64,000 nucleotides of DNA from positions 1 through 64,000 of the forward strand of contig SAQE01000001.1 of assembly GCA_004020545.1 (NCBI GenBank). Direction: 5' to 3'. The stretch is from Mesorhizobium sp. Lineage in GTDB: Bacteria > Pseudomonadota > Alphaproteobacteria > Rhizobiales > Rhizobiaceae. The notes under the pieces were generated by a model, which ran no database searches, had not been told where the DNA came from, and saw only the letters and a list, made by a program, of their open reading frames with translations. The translations under genes and the position numbers were made by a program. Each line of letters starts with the position of its first letter. The stretch's first letter is position 1. Shown piece by piece: positions 7,967 through 15,743 of this stretch.

Positions 7967-9478
7967 TCAGGCAAATCCCGGGAAGTAGTCGACCTTAATT
8001 CTGGAACGGCGAACGCCCATGGCCAGGAGCTTCTGCCGCAGAGCCTTGACCATGGCCTGCGGGCCGGAGATGTAGAAGGTGCGCTCGAAATAGTCGGGCA
8101 TGGTGAGGCGCACCAGGCGGGCGTCGATATAGCCGGGATACTGGCCGCGCCCAGCGCCCTTGGCCACGGCGTGGAACGTCCTTATGCCCAGCTCGCGCCT
8201 CGCCTCGCCGAGCACTTCTCGATAGGCGATGTCCTCCTGGCTCTCCGTTCCATAGAGAACGACGATTGGCCGCGCTTCCTTGCGATCGATGAGATAACGC
8301 AGCATCGAACGGAATGGCGTGATGCCGATGCCGCCGGCGAGGAACGCGATCTTGATGCTGGGATCGGACGGCAGCGTGAAATCGCCAGCCAACTGCGAGG
8401 CGTGGATCGTGCCGCCCAACTTCATGGTGCCCAGCGCCTGCTTGAAAGCGCTTGACCGCGGATAGAATTTGACGCCCAGCCGTACCGATTGCTCGGTAGG
8501 GGATGAAGCCACCGTGAAATAGCGCCGGTTGCCGCGGTTGTCGGATCTGTCGAGGCCAAGCGTCCACTCAAGGTACTGGCCCGCCTGGAAGGCGAGCTTT
8601 CGCTGCGACCTGAAGATGAAGTCGTAGCTATCGACGGCCGTTTGCTCGATGCGTTCCAAAGTCAGCACGAACCGGCCCTTCGGGCCCACGGCATAGGCAA
8701 AGAGGTTGCCCGCCAGAAGTGCGAGTTCGGGCGTGAAATAAAACGAGCCGATATGGATGTTGGGTGCGAACAGAAAGCCGACCATGCCGGCAAACGCGAT
8801 ACGCGGCCAGCGTGTTGTCGGAGCCGTCAGTGGCTCCGTCAGTATCGCGAAGGCGAAGAACAGCAGCGGCGACGAGCTGAAAGTCTCGCGAAGACCGCTG
8901 CCATACTGGGACGGGTCGGTCGTGGCCAGTATCGTGACCAGCGCCGTCCCGAAGAATGTGGCCACGAGATCGAGCCGGCGCAGCTTGCGGACCAGGAGAA
9001 CGCCGCCCACGAGCACAAAGGGAAGCAGCCAGGCATTGCCCCCGACCCACCATGTGGCCGGTCGATCGAGCAAGAGCGCGGTCAAAGCAACGCCCAGGGC
9101 GGCCGGATTGAACAGATGTTTCCTGCCGACCGCCAGGATGTATTTCGAGGAAATCGCCCAGACCGACGCGAATGCCGCAGCGCCGATGCCCTTGAAGTCG
9201 GTGGCGGCAACCGGATCGAGGATGAGCGCCAGGATCATCGCGGTGATGTAGACAGACTCGCTGTTGGCGGGAACTTCGAAGATGCGTGCAAAAACCCTGT
9301 TGGCGATCCAGCCGGCGGCCAGCACCAAACCGGTCGTAAAGGCGAGTTCGGCCGGATCATGCGGCACCAGCCCTGCGGCGCTCAACACGAAGGCGGCGCC
9401 CAGCAGCGCCATCAGGTAATAGAGAACCAGCCGATACATGGTCAGGTGGTCCAGAAGTCGATCCATGGTCTTGATCAT
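7967..9478 (-). CDS. NqrB/RnfD-like membrane domain fused to ferredoxin-NAD(P)+ reductase-type domain
   Basis: The 503-residue protein joins an NQR2/RnfD-type multi-helix membrane domain (about 1-265; conserved KHLFNPAALG at 120-129 and TEPLTAPTT near 214-222) to a cytoplasmic FNR-type module (about 270-503). The FAD-binding RYFTVAS is at 319-325 and the nucleotide-binding GGIGITP at 382-388. It would pass electrons from NAD(P)H through FAD into the membrane, probably to the FMN protein encoded upstream. It overlaps apbE by four bases (ATGA), and the FMN-binding gene precedes apbE, so the three form one operon. The membrane domain shows no obvious SGAT flavinylation site. Confidence 0.9.
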   Translation of the reverse strand: MIKTMDRLLDHLTMYRLVLYYLMALLGAAFVLSAAGLVPHDPAELAFTTGLVLAAGWIANRVFARIFEVPANSESVYITAMILALILDPVAATDFKGIGAAAFASVWAISSKYILAVGRKHLFNPAALGVALTALLLDRPATWWVGGNAWLLPFVLVGGVLLVRKLRRLDLVATFFGTALVTILATTDPSQYGSGLRETFSSSPLLFFAFAILTEPLTAPTTRWPRIAFAGMVGFLFAPNIHIGSFYFTPELALLAGNLFAYAVGPKGRFVLTLERIEQTAVDSYDFIFRSQRKLAFQAGQYLEWTLGLDRSDNRGNRRYFTVASSPTEQSVRLGVKFYPRSSAFKQALGTMKLGGTIHASQLAGDFTLPSDPSIKIAFLAGGIGITPFRSMLRYLIDRKEARPIVVLYGTESQEDIAYREVLGEARRELGIRTFHAVAKGAGRGQYPGYIDARLVRLTMPDYFERTFYISGPQAMVKALRQKLLAMGVRRSRIKVDYFPGFA

Positions 9479-10215
9479 GGTTGGCAGAATGCTCCAAAGC
9501 CGCTTGTTGGCGTGGCACGCCAGTTGCTGTCGACGAGATATCCCTCGAGGCCCTCGGCCTGCTCGAGAAAGAGGATGCCATTCCGGCCCATGGCAAAAGC
9601 GGCGGTGGCGAAGCGGTCGGCCTCGAGCACATCCAGGCCGATGACAGTAACGCTGACGATATCCGTGATCGGATCACGGCCCGCCCGTGGATTGTAGATA
9701 TGCTGACCCCGCGCATAGCTGCCGGAGGTAGCGACGCCGCGTCCTCGCGGATAGATCACCTTGATGATCTCATCCGTATGGAACGGATTGCGGATGCCAA
9801 CGCTCCAGTCCCGACCGGAAGCATTCCTGCCGCAAGACTGGATGTCGCCGCCCGCCTCGATGAAGAAGTCGCTCACGCCGGCCTGGCGGACGATTTCGGC
9901 CGCATTGCGGATGGCCCAGCCCTTGACGATGCCGGAGGGGTCGAGCGCGCCGTCGGGTCTATGGATGTCGAAATACCCGTCCGTCTCCCTTCTGGTCTGC
10001 TCTGCGATCTTCATCACGTCCAGCATTTGGCCGCTCCAGTCGCGGACCGGAATGTCGCCACGATTGATGGCTGAGATCTCGCTATCCGTCCGGTAGGTGC
10101 TGAAACGCCGGTCGACGTCGTCGAAATAGTCGAAGACCTTCTCGACAAGGCCGCCGGCCGAGCCGCCGATGTCGATGGTGATGGGCATGCCCATCAATAT
10201 TCTCGTTTCGCGCAT
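9475..10215 (-). CDS. apbE: ApbE-family FAD:protein FMN transferase
   Basis: The 246-residue enzyme transfers FMN from FAD to a Thr/Ser of flavoproteins. Family features include RRFSTYRTDSEISAIN near the N-terminus, DPSGIVKGWAI, EAGGDIQ, and the late GQHIYNPRAG and EADRFATAAFAMG. The likely substrate is the FMN-binding protein encoded 5 bases upstream, which has an SGAT motif. Unlike many ApbE lipoproteins, this one has no visible signal peptide or lipobox, so it should act in the cytoplasm even though its probable target looks exported. That mismatch deserves checking. Confidence 0.93.
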   Translation of the reverse strand: MRETRILMGMPITIDIGGSAGGLVEKVFDYFDDVDRRFSTYRTDSEISAINRGDIPVRDWSGQMLDVMKIAEQTRRETDGYFDIHRPDGALDPSGIVKGWAIRNAAEIVRQAGVSDFFIEAGGDIQSCGRNASGRDWSVGIRNPFHTDEIIKVIYPRGRGVATSGSYARGQHIYNPRAGRDPITDIVSVTVIGLDVLEADRFATAAFAMGRNGILFLEQAEGLEGYLVDSNWRATPTSGFGAFCQP

Positions 10216-10220
10216 GAAAT

Positions 10221-11006
10221 TTACGACGACGCCTTCTTGAGCGCGCCGCCAAGCGATTGGATGAAAGCCCTGCTGGTCAGCGTGGCGCCCGAAATGATGT
10301 CGACATCCGCACTTTGCGCGCTGATCGCCTCGTCGCGCAGCATCGGCAACGCCTGCCGGTTGATGTTGACGGAGGTGCGGCGGTCGTTCGGGTATCTCAA
10401 TATTTTGAGCGCCGTCAGGCGGCCTCCCTGAACAAGCGCCTGAAGCTGGATGATGCCGTAGTATGCGTCGGCCGCGGGACCGGTGTAGACCCCGTCGGCA
10501 TAGCCGTGGGCGGCGAGCTTCATACCTGTACGGATCACGTGCGCCGGCGCTCGCGGATCTGCCGGTCGCGGCTGCGGAATTGGAATATAGACGGCAGGCG
10601 TCACAGAGAACGACCGTGCTTCCGGCTGAGCGACACTTGCGGCTGCCGGCGCGGGGTTTCGTTTCGGTGGTGGAGGCGGCAGCTTCGAAACCTGCGGCGG
10701 GCTGGCGGCAACTGCCGGCTTCGGAGCTGCAGCCGATATCGTCGCCGCCGTGTCCGTTCCGACATCGACGGGACTGCGTGGGGCAGGCTCCCGCCGCATA
10801 TTCTGAGGAACCCTGGGCAGGCGCGTTGCCGGTGCAACCGGATCGGCTGGCGCCGGTTGGCCGACCGGCGGCAACATGCTCTGCTCCGTGGCATTGGCGG
10901 GACTCCCCAGATCGATCAGGTCGTCAGTGGGGAGCTTGCCCGCCTGGCTCCAGACATAGGCTCCGGACGACGCGATCACGAACAGCGACAAGGCGGTCTT
11001 TTTCAT
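10221..11006 (-). CDS. FMN-binding-domain protein with N-terminal signal anchor
   Basis: The 261-residue protein has a signal or anchor helix (MKKTALSLFVIASSGAYVW), a long Pro/Ala-rich linker (about 40-150), and a C-terminal FMN_bind domain like those of NqrC/RnfG. The flavinylation motif D236-IISGAT ends at Thr242, the expected FMN attachment residue. It should act on the periplasmic face as an electron carrier for the NqrB/RnfD-FNR fusion. A GTG at 11075 would add 23 residues without a signal-like start, so 11006 was preferred, although its ribosome site is weak. Confidence 0.85.
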   Translation of the reverse strand: MKKTALSLFVIASSGAYVWSQAGKLPTDDLIDLGSPANATEQSMLPPVGQPAPADPVAPATRLPRVPQNMRREPAPRSPVDVGTDTAATISAAAPKPAVAASPPQVSKLPPPPPKRNPAPAAASVAQPEARSFSVTPAVYIPIPQPRPADPRAPAHVIRTGMKLAAHGYADGVYTGPAADAYYGIIQLQALVQGGRLTALKILRYPNDRRTSVNINRQALPMLRDEAISAQSADVDIISGATLTSRAFIQSLGGALKKASS

Positions 11007-11147
11007 AGGCGGTGCATCCCAGATTGAGGCATGCAGCGGCCGAGCCGTTGCATGCGTGCCGGGGAAATATCTCACGAGTTGGCTGACAAACGGCTGTCAG
11101 CCGCCTTGGCATGCGAAATTGCCGGGTTGGCGAACAGGAGTGGCCAA

Positions 11148-11161
11148 TTGACGTGGATCAA
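11148..11161. promoter_or_regulatory. FixK/FNR-type box
   Basis: TTGACGTGGATCAA matches TTGAY-N4-ATCAA. Its centre is about 87 bases before the VIT-family start at 11242. A class II promoter would start near 11196 and give a 46-base leader. Confidence 0.6.
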
Positions 11162-11241
11162 GGCATTTGCTCGGATCGAAGGCAATGAGCGTCAGGGCCG
11201 CTTTTCTCAAGCTCGTCGATGTGGAACCCATCATCAGGATC

Positions 11242-11937
11242 ATGAGCCGTCTTCACGCTGAAAACCATTTGGTGTCACGCATTGGCTGGTTACGGGCTGC
11301 AGTGCTCGGCGCCAATGACGGTATTGTTTCGACCGCCAGCCTGATCATCGGGGTTGCAGCCGCCAACGCCACCTCGGCCGATGTCCTGCTGGCGGGCATC
11401 GCGGGTCTGGTTGCGGGCGCCATGTCGATGGCCGCCGGCGAATATGTGTCCGTCAGTTCCCAGGCCGATACCGAGCAGGCGGACCTCTCCCGCGAGCGAA
11501 AGGAACTTGCGAGCCAACCTGAGTTCGAGAGGCGGGAGCTTGCGCAAATCTATATCGATCGCGGGGTCGAGCCTCGACTGGCGTTGCAGGTGGCCGATCA
11601 ATTGATGGCCAAGGACGCGCTCGGCGCTCACGCCCGCGACGAGCTCGGTATTTCCGAGACAACCGCAGCACGGCCGATTCTGGCCGCGCTGGCTTCCGCT
11701 GCGGCATTTTCCGTCGGTGCGATCATGCCTTTGTCGATGGTTCTGCTTTCGCCGCCGTCAGGACTTGTCGCCGTTGTTTCGATTGCATCGCTGCTATTCC
11801 TGGCGCTGTTGGGCGCAATCGGCGCGAGGACCGGCGGCGCCAATGTGCTCAAGGCTACTGCTCGCGTTACCTTCTGGGGGGCGCTGGCAATGGCCCTGAC
11901 TGCCGGCATCGGCGCGATCTTCGGCACGGCCGTCTAA
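11242..11937 (+). CDS. VIT1/CCC1-family transporter
   Basis: The 231-residue membrane protein starts MSRLHAENHLVSRIGWLRAA, the usual beginning of bacterial VIT family members. It has the conserved VLGANDGIVSTASLI in helix 1 and GAMSMAAGEYVSV in helix 2, then a charged cytoplasmic domain (about 70-130) and three C-terminal helices. Relatives move Fe2+ or Mn2+. The frame is open 25 codons upstream, but AGGA before 11242 and family length favour this start. A FixK-type box lies upstream, so it is probably induced at low oxygen. Confidence 0.9.
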   Translation: MSRLHAENHLVSRIGWLRAAVLGANDGIVSTASLIIGVAAANATSADVLLAGIAGLVAGAMSMAAGEYVSVSSQADTEQADLSRERKELASQPEFERRELAQIYIDRGVEPRLALQVADQLMAKDALGAHARDELGISETTAARPILAALASAAAFSVGAIMPLSMVLLSPPSGLVAVVSIASLLFLALLGAIGARTGGANVLKATARVTFWGALAMALTAGIGAIFGTAV

Positions 11938-11992
11938 AGCGGTTCATCGTTATCGAGCCATGCCTCACTCGTGAGTCATTTGTTTCATGCGA

Positions 11993-12006
11993 TTGACCGT
12001 GATCAA
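11993..12006. promoter_or_regulatory. FixK/FNR-type box
   Basis: TTGACCGTGATCAA matches TTGAY-N4-ATCAA. From -41.5 it would place a start near 12041, about 31 bases before the small membrane protein at 12072. Confidence 0.6.
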
Positions 12007-12071
12007 GGCCCGCATGAATTGGCTCGGCAACTATTTGGTCGGAACCGACGTCCAACCAAGGGAATCCGACC

Positions 12072-12242
12072 ATGACTTCCGACATCATCGCCATCTGGGC
12101 TGGGATACTCGGCCTTGCCTATCTTGCCGGCGCGGGACTCTATTTCAAAACGGCTTCCAGCGCGAAGCGCAGGCGGGCTTCGGCAAGCTATGGCTTCGGT
12201 CGGCATCGGCTTCAGCCGGTGAAGGTCAGGCACTCGCGCTAG
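12072..12242 (+). CDS. Small single-helix membrane protein (56 aa)
   Basis: This is a short ORF with AAGGGA about 9 bases upstream of the ATG. The product begins MTSDIIAIWAGILGLAYLAG: a hydrophobic segment at about residues 5-25, then a very basic tail (AKRRRAS to RHSR) consistent with an N-out/C-in single-pass protein. No family was recognised. It sits 66 bases after a FixK-type box and 87 bases before the alcohol dehydrogenase gene, so the two may share a transcript. Confidence 0.6.
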   Translation: MTSDIIAIWAGILGLAYLAGAGLYFKTASSAKRRRASASYGFGRHRLQPVKVRHSR

Positions 12243-12329
12243 ACAGTCGGCATGCCAATTGGCGTTTCTTGTTGCCGGGCAGTCAGCTAGTCTGTTCCTG
12301 TTGCATTTTTTGGAGAAGCCGGGATTGCC

Positions 12330-13313
12330 ATGAAGGCAATGGTGCTGGAGAAGCGCGGCACGCCTTTGAAGCTTTTCGATTGCCCTGATCCCACGCCGGG
12401 ACCGGGCGAGATCAGGCTCAAGGTGGAGGCATGCGCGGTCTGTCGAACCGATCTGCATGTCGTGGACGGTGACTTGCCGAGACCAAAGCTGCCGCTTGTG
12501 CCGGGTCACGAAATCGTCGGTATCGTCGATCTTGTCGGTGAAGGCGTATCGCGGTCCCGGCTTGGGCAGAGGGTGGGTGTCCCGTGGCTCGGACATACAT
12601 GCGGGCACTGTCCCTATTGCACCTCCGGCGCCGAAAATCTCTGCGACGAGCCTCTCTTCACCGGCTATACGCGGGATGGCGGCTTCGCAAGCCATGTCGT
12701 TGCCGACGAGCGTTTCGCGTTCGAACTCGACGCCGCTGCCGATCCGGTCGCGTTGGCGCCGTTGCTGTGCGCGGGCCTGATCGGCTGGCGCTGCCTCAGG
12801 AAGGCGGGCGACGGCAGGCGGCTCGGCATCTATGGCTTCGGCGCCGCCGCTCACATCATCACCCAGGTTGCGATCTGGCAGGGACGCGAGATCTTCGCCT
12901 TCACGCGGCGAGGCGATATCCAGGCCCAGGAATTCGCGCGCTCGCTAGGCGTTGTCTGGGCAGGGGCGTCCGATGAACTGCCACCGGTCGAGCTTGACGC
13001 AGCGATCATCTTCGCGCCGGTCGGCGAACTGGTGCCGGCCGCGTTGCGGGCCGTGCGCAAGGGCGGTCGCGTGGTCTGCGGCGGCATCCACATGAGCGAC
13101 ATTCCAGCAATGCCTTACAAGCTTCTCTGGGAAGAGAGAGAACTGGTGTCGGTCGCGAACCTTACCCGCCGTGACGCGGAGGAGTTCTTCCCGATTGCGC
13201 AGCGCGCACGGGTGCGCACGCATACGAAGACATATCCGCTCGAGCAGGCCAACCAGGCGCTGGACGATTTGCGGATGGGCAGATTGAGCGGGGCCGCGGT
13301 CCTGCAGCCGTAG
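12330..13313 (+). CDS. Zinc-dependent alcohol dehydrogenase
   Basis: The 327-residue medium-chain dehydrogenase interconverts alcohols and aldehydes with NAD(P). The catalytic-zinc region has Cys38 and His60-Glu61 (GHE), and the structural zinc ligands are Cys91, Cys94, Cys97 and Cys105. The cofactor fold shows YGFGAAAH, a variant of GxGxxG. It resembles the Zn-binding ADH group found in FixK/Anr-controlled fermentation loci. A FixK box lies upstream of the small gene before it. It is convergent with the flavodoxin-fold oxidoreductase. Confidence 0.9.
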   Translation: MKAMVLEKRGTPLKLFDCPDPTPGPGEIRLKVEACAVCRTDLHVVDGDLPRPKLPLVPGHEIVGIVDLVGEGVSRSRLGQRVGVPWLGHTCGHCPYCTSGAENLCDEPLFTGYTRDGGFASHVVADERFAFELDAAADPVALAPLLCAGLIGWRCLRKAGDGRRLGIYGFGAAAHIITQVAIWQGREIFAFTRRGDIQAQEFARSLGVVWAGASDELPPVELDAAIIFAPVGELVPAALRAVRKGGRVVCGGIHMSDIPAMPYKLLWEERELVSVANLTRRDAEEFFPIAQRARVRTHTKTYPLEQANQALDDLRMGRLSGAAVLQP

Positions 13314-13325
13314 TCTCGTCAGCGA

Positions 13326-13916
13326 CTACACGGCGCGCTCGCCCAGGCTTTGCATTTGCTTCATCCAGCCCGCCCGCTTCGCGTCGCTGGCATTCGAGAT
13401 CATGCCGAACAAGGTCTCGCGCACCGGCTTGATGCCGGCGAAGTTGAGGATGCTTCGCCGCATGGCGGCCAAGCCGTGGCCGAGGAACCAAAGCCTATAG
13501 ACTGCCGCAGGCACTCCCATCGTCACCACCAGGCGCGCGGAGCGGCCGCGCAGCAAGGTTTTGGGGGAGCCGCCGCCTTTATCCGGATAGGCGAACGCGA
13601 CCCCCGGCCGCATCACCTGCTCGAGAAATGCCTTGAGCATGGCCGGCATGGTTCCGAGCCAAAGCGGGAAGACAAAGACGATGTGCTGTGCCCAAATGAC
13701 TGCCTCGGCAGCTTCCTTAAGGCTGTCGGGGACCATTCCATGCTCGAATTCCTGCGTTGTTCGAAGCAGCGGGAACTCCAGCGCGGCGAGGTCGATCTTG
13801 CGCACGACATGGCCAGCCCGTTGCGCGCCTTCGGCATAGGCCGAAGCCAGCCCGCGGCAGAGCCGCTCGGGAGACGGGTCGGGATGGCCGATGACAACGA
13901 GTATGCGGCGTGGCAT
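13326..13916 (-). CDS. NAD(P)H:quinone oxidoreductase-type flavodoxin-fold protein
   Basis: The 196-residue protein starts RRILVVIGHPDPSPERLC, the NQO1/MdaB-type flavin phosphate loop, and has the later FVFPLWLGTMPAMLKAFLEQV, characteristic of the family. It probably reduces quinones or other electrophiles with FMN/FAD. The frame is open 22 codons further up, but that would run into the neighbouring gene; 13916 leaves a 19-base gap to it. It is likely co-transcribed with the upstream conserved gene under the FixK box at 14370. Confidence 0.85.
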   Translation of the reverse strand: MPRRILVVIGHPDPSPERLCRGLASAYAEGAQRAGHVVRKIDLAALEFPLLRTTQEFEHGMVPDSLKEAAEAVIWAQHIVFVFPLWLGTMPAMLKAFLEQVMRPGVAFAYPDKGGGSPKTLLRGRSARLVVTMGVPAAVYRLWFLGHGLAAMRRSILNFAGIKPVRETLFGMISNASDAKRAGWMKQMQSLGERAV

Positions 13917-13935
13917 CGCCTGAGTCCGATCCGCT

Positions 13936-14322
13936 TTACGGCTGTTCGACGCGAGCGACCTGATAGGTGTGCATGGCCCCATTGCGCTTTATCGAGACAT
14001 ATTCGCCGGTCACGAAGCGTTCCTCGCCGAGATGAAACCCTATCTCGTCGTCACGGTCGCCCTCGGCATAGTCGAAGAACCACTGTCCGCCCGGCTTGCG
14101 GCGCAACCGGCCGACAAGGTCGTCTTCGCCGGTGCGAAAACGGCGGACACGACAGAAGGCTCGGTGTGTTTTCCACTCCTCGGCGTCGAGCCGCCCCTCG
14201 CTGGTGAGAGGCGCCAGCACGTCGTAGCCTTCTTCGTGGTCTCCTTCCGGATGGCCCTTCTCGCGCGCAAGAAGCAGTCGGATGTTCCTGAATTTCGGGG
14301 TGAGGTCGTGCAAAGTGGTCAT
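13936..14322 (-). CDS. Conserved hypothetical protein
   Basis: The 128-residue cytoplasmic protein was not recognised. It is charged (HPEGDHEEGYD, EGDRDDEIGFHLGEE), begins MTTLHDLTPKFRNIRL, and shows a likely beta-rich C-terminus (VTGEYVSIKRNGAMHTYQVARV). AAGGAG lies 7 bases before the ATG at 14322, better than for the ATG at 14343. A FixK-type box centred 54 bases upstream of the start fits class II activation with a short leader. It is probably the first gene of a two-gene unit with the quinone oxidoreductase. Confidence 0.7.
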   Translation of the reverse strand: MTTLHDLTPKFRNIRLLLAREKGHPEGDHEEGYDVLAPLTSEGRLDAEEWKTHRAFCRVRRFRTGEDDLVGRLRRKPGGQWFFDYAEGDRDDEIGFHLGEERFVTGEYVSIKRNGAMHTYQVARVEQP

Positions 14323-14369
14323 GGCGAGCTCCTTCGAAGCCATTCCTATCGCAGCGACCGCGTGTGACC

Positions 14370-14383
14370 TTGATCAGGGTCAA
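14370..14383. promoter_or_regulatory. FixK/FNR-type box
   Basis: TTGATCAGGGTCAA matches TTGAT-N4-RTCAA. Acting from -41.5 on the minus strand it would start transcription near 14335, 13 bases before the conserved gene at 14322. Confidence 0.65.
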
Positions 14384-14482
14384 TTTGACGGACGCGGATA
14401 GGTGGTGCTCGAGGGGCTACGCCTCCCCCGCACCATCTGTCGCGCGGCACGACATAATCCGCCGGATGCCAATCGCCTTACA

Positions 14483-15229
14483 TCACCGCGCCATCAGCGC
14501 GAACGCGCCCCAGCCCAGGTATTCGCGCGTGTACGCGGCGTAGCGTCCGGGTTCAGAGGTCAGTTGGGCTCGAACATCTTTCGCGAAATCGTCGTCGGGA
14601 TTCGCGTCGAGCCACCGGCGCATGGTGAGCCACTTGGCCGCCTCGTACCTGTCCCAGCCGTCCTGGTCCGCCAGAACCATTTCCACAACGTCATAGTCGA
14701 GGTTGCCGAAGGACGCGAGAAGTCCTGGAAGCATGAGAAAGTCGGAGATCGAACCGGCAAGGCATCCCTTGGCAACGTCTTCCGTGGGCGGCAACTGAAG
14801 CCAGTACGGCTCGCCGATGAGGATAATCCCTCCGGTGTGGAGGCTCTCCGCCAGAAGCTCGATGGTGCCGGCGACTCCCCCGCCGATCCACGTGGCGCCG
14901 AGACAGGCTGCTACGCCGACCTTTTCGTCGGCCACATAGCCGGCAGCGTCGCCGTGGATGAACTCGACTCGATCGGCGACCCCGAGTTCTTCGGCGCGCA
15001 GCTTCGCTTGCTCGGTGAACAACCGGCTCTTGTCGATACCGGTGCCGCTGATCCCGTAATCGCGTGCCCAAGTGCACAGCATCTCGCCTGAACCGCTGCC
15101 GAGGTCCAGCACACGGGTCTCTGGTTCCAGGCGCAACGCCGCGCCGAGAGTGGCGAGCTTTCCGGGCGTGAACGGGTTGTGGATGCGATGAGCGCTTTCG
15201 GTGACGTTGAAGATCCGGGGGATGTCCAC
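14483..15229 (-). CDS. SAM-dependent methyltransferase
   Basis: The 248-residue class I methyltransferase has motif I RVLDLGSGSGEML, an acidic partner in TGIDKS, and VEFIHGDAAGY. It resembles the group whose proteins begin with MDIPRIFNVTESAHRIHNPF. I chose the GTG at 15229 because it gives that N-terminus; an ATG at 15304 would overlap trxC and has no good ribosome site. The substrate is unknown. It follows trxC by 64 bases on the same strand and may be the last gene of that operon. Confidence 0.8.
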   Translation of the reverse strand: MDIPRIFNVTESAHRIHNPFTPGKLATLGAALRLEPETRVLDLGSGSGEMLCTWARDYGISGTGIDKSRLFTEQAKLRAEELGVADRVEFIHGDAAGYVADEKVGVAACLGATWIGGGVAGTIELLAESLHTGGIILIGEPYWLQLPPTEDVAKGCLAGSISDFLMLPGLLASFGNLDYDVVEMVLADQDGWDRYEAAKWLTMRRWLDANPDDDFAKDVRAQLTSEPGRYAAYTREYLGWGAFALMAR

Positions 15230-15293
15230 TGCAGAAACGCCTTCTCGTGTGTAAATGGATTCGGTGGCCACTAATGTACCCAAATTTACTGAC

Positions 15294-15743
15294 TCAGCTG
15301 GCATCTGTCGGCAGGTGGCTGCGAACCCAGTTGACGATCTGGCCGGTGCTCATCGCCCCCGATGTGCGCGCGATTTCCCGCTGATGGTGAAACAGGATCA
15401 TGGTCGGGATACCGCGAATGCCGAGCTTGGCCGCGGCCGACTGCTCCGCGTCGGAATTCAGCTTGATCAGGCGGATGTCAGGCTCAAGCTCCTTGGCGGC
15501 AGCTTCATAGGCTGGCGCCATCATCTTGCATGGACCGCACCATGGGGCCCAGACATCGACAAGAACAGGCAAACTGCCGCGACCGATCTGACGGTCGAAG
15601 TTCACCGCGTCAACGTCTTCCGGGTGCCCCGAAAAAAGCCTTGCGCCACACTTTCCGCATTTGGCGTCGCTGCCTTTTCGGGTGAGCGGCAGGCGATTGA
15701 TCGCACTGCATTTGGTGCAAACCACCAGGTTTTCCTGCGTCAT
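15294..15743 (-). CDS. trxC: Thioredoxin 2 with N-terminal zinc ribbon
   Basis: The 149-residue thiol reductase carries a zinc ribbon (Cys9, Cys12, Cys29, Cys32) before a thioredoxin domain with the active site WCGPC (Cys69/Cys72) and cis-Pro in GIPTM. TrxC proteins are cytoplasmic and help repair oxidised proteins. Its ATG overlaps the stop of the P1B ATPase gene (ATGA), so the two are translationally coupled. Together with DUF302 this makes a metal/oxidative-stress operon transcribed from about 18,040. Confidence 0.95.
   Translation of the reverse strand: MTQENLVVCTKCSAINRLPLTRKGSDAKCGKCGARLFSGHPEDVDAVNFDRQIGRGSLPVLVDVWAPWCGPCKMMAPAYEAAAKELEPDIRLIKLNSDAEQSAAAKLGIRGIPTMILFHHQREIARTSGAMSTGQIVNWVRSHLPTDAS

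Noticed and set aside
12330-13313. Glutathione-dependent formaldehyde dehydrogenase
   Set aside because: The protein is about 45 residues too short and lacks the class III motifs; it fits the general zinc-binding ADH group.
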